Positions 5,709-6,614 of a stretch of DNA of 6,614 nucleotides are shown here, in pieces. The notes under the pieces are model-generated. The model worked only from the letters and a program-made list of their open reading frames with translations, did no database searches and was not told where the DNA came from. Position numbers and translations under genes: made by a program. Each line of letters begins with the position of its first letter. Positions within the stretch are counted from its first letter, which is position 1. This DNA comes from Pseudomonadota bacterium (GTDB taxonomy: Bacteria; BMS3Abin14), in the NCBI GenBank assembly GCA_016937135.1, contig JAFGWO010000255.1:1-6614 (forward strand), read 5' to 3'.

Positions 5709-6614
5709 TCCGGTACAGGCTTGCCGACATCCTGGAGGGGACGAAAGGCGCCCTTTTGTCCGCGGCCGACGGGGCCGGGTTCTTTACCGGTCTTTCCATC
5801 GACAGCCGGACGACCAGGCGCGGCGAGGTCTTCTTTGCCCTGAAAGGAAAGGTGTTCGACGGCCACGAGTTTATCCGTGAGGCCTGGAAAAAAGGGGCCG
5901 CCATGGCCGTGGTGGAGCGGGGCGCCTCCCTGCCGTCCGCCAAACTGGCTCCTGTCCCCCTTCTCCTGGTCGAGGACACCACAAAAGCCCTGGGGGATCT
6001 GGCCTCTTTCTGGAGGAAAAAGCACAGGGCGACGGTGATCGCCGTTGCGGGAAGCGTCGGAAAAACCACCACCAAGGAGATGATCTTCTCCCTCCTTTCG
6101 AGCGTGGGTCCTTGCCTTAAAAACCCCGGCAATTTCAACAACGAAATAGGCCTTCCCCTTTCCCTCATGGAGATGGACGACCGCCACCGGTTCGCCGTCC
6201 TCGAGATCGGGGCCAACGCCCCGGGAGAGATCCGTCGGCTGACCGGAATAATGGCCCCTGACGCCGCTGTGGCAACAAGGCTCGGATGGGCCCATCTCGA
6301 GGGGTTCGGGTCCCCGGAGGTCCTGATCCGGGAAAAGATGTCTGTTCTGGAAGGCCTGCGGCCGGATGGCTGGTTCGCCCTTAACGCCGATGATCCCCTC
6401 CAGGTCCCTTATGAGGAAAAGGCCCCATGCCCCGTGATCACCTACGGCCTCGGGCACGGGGCGGTGAGCGCCGGGGAAATATCCCGGGAAGGCCCGACGA
6501 CCTCCTTTGTCCTCAGGACTCCCAGAGGATCAGGCAGCATCCGGTTGAGGGCTTCGGGCTCCCATTTTGTCGAAAATGCCCTGGCGGCGGTCGCGGCCTG
6601 CGAGCCCATTGAAA
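5705..6614 (+). CDS. murF: MurF, UDP-MurNAc-tripeptide:D-Ala-D-Ala ligase (partial, 3' end missing)
   Basis: Adds D-Ala-D-Ala to UDP-MurNAc-tripeptide, the last cytoplasmic step of the soluble precursor. The frame stays open from TTG 5705 to the window edge (303 complete codons), roughly two thirds of a usual 450-residue MurF. The N-terminal domain begins with IRYRLADIL and has SIDSRTTRRGEVFFAL (the SRxxxxGxxFxA pattern). The ATP-binding domain has P-loop G116-SVGKTT122 with K120, NFNNEIGLPLSL (143-154), E167-I-G-A-N, AHLEGFGS (196-203), K211 as the probable carbamylated lysine, and LNADDP (226-231). GSHFVENALAA (285-295) matches the GxHxxxNxLAA block. Oddities: R192 stands where Asn is usual before the AHLE motif, E167-I replaces the common E-M, and K211 is followed by MS where GE is common. 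The start overlaps the murE stop (TTGA). No frameshift was found on reading the frame through. Confidence 0.95.
   Translation, partial: MIRYRLADILEGTKGALLSAADGAGFFTGLSIDSRTTRRGEVFFALKGKVFDGHEFIREAWKKGAAMAVVERGASLPSAKLAPVPLLLVEDTTKALGDLASFWRKKHRATVIAVAGSVGKTTTKEMIFSLLSSVGPCLKNPGNFNNEIGLPLSLMEMDDRHRFAVLEIGANAPGEIRRLTGIMAPDAAVATRLGWAHLEGFGSPEVLIREKMSVLEGLRPDGWFALNADDPLQVPYEEKAPCPVITYGLGHGAVSAGEISREGPTTSFVLRTPRGSGSIRLRASGSHFVENALAAVAACEPIE

Overview
The window holds the first part of a division and cell wall (dcw) gene cluster, all on the plus strand: mraZ, rsmH (mraW), ftsL, ftsI, murE and murF. murF runs off the right edge. About 430 bases at the left carry no credible gene. They contain a hairpin and two tandem-repeat tracts, and they end in a clear promoter and operator. 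The host looks like a GC-rich, Gram-negative-type bacterium that makes meso-diaminopimelate peptidoglycan. The PASTA domain on FtsI, the short FtsL, the mraZ-rsmH-ftsL-ftsI-murE-murF order and the frequent TTG starts would suit the former Deltaproteobacteria (for example Desulfobacterota or a relative). That placement is an inference from style and was not tested by a search.

Layout. Bases 1-434 are gene-free: a 15-bp inverted repeat (37-70), nine head-to-tail 7-bp units (102-164), eight 8-bp units in a pyrimidine-rich tract (230-293), and a stretch with nothing recognised (about 317-434). A near-consensus sigma70 promoter follows (TTGACA, 17-bp spacer, TATAGT; 435-463). It runs straight into three GTGGGA-like boxes spaced exactly 10 bp apart (464-489), the pattern expected for MraZ autoregulation. 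Then come mraZ (500-952), rsmH (987-1943), ftsL (1949-2272), ftsI (2269-4245), murE (4242-5708) and murF (5705 to the edge, partial).

How the genes work together. MraZ probably represses its own promoter and so sets the level of the whole transcript. RsmH methylates 16S rRNA. FtsL and the transpeptidase FtsI are membrane parts of the divisome. MurE and MurF add the third residue and the terminal D-Ala-D-Ala to the cytoplasmic UDP-MurNAc peptide that FtsI later cross-links. The last four genes are packed tightly, with three 4-base stop/start overlaps (GTGA, TTGA, TTGA), which suggests translational coupling. No internal terminator or strong internal promoter was seen.

The genes themselves are conventional, and I see no new biological system here. 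The least explained part is the repeat-rich leader upstream of the cluster. Smaller points are the predominance of non-ATG starts and some departures from usual motif residues in MurF.
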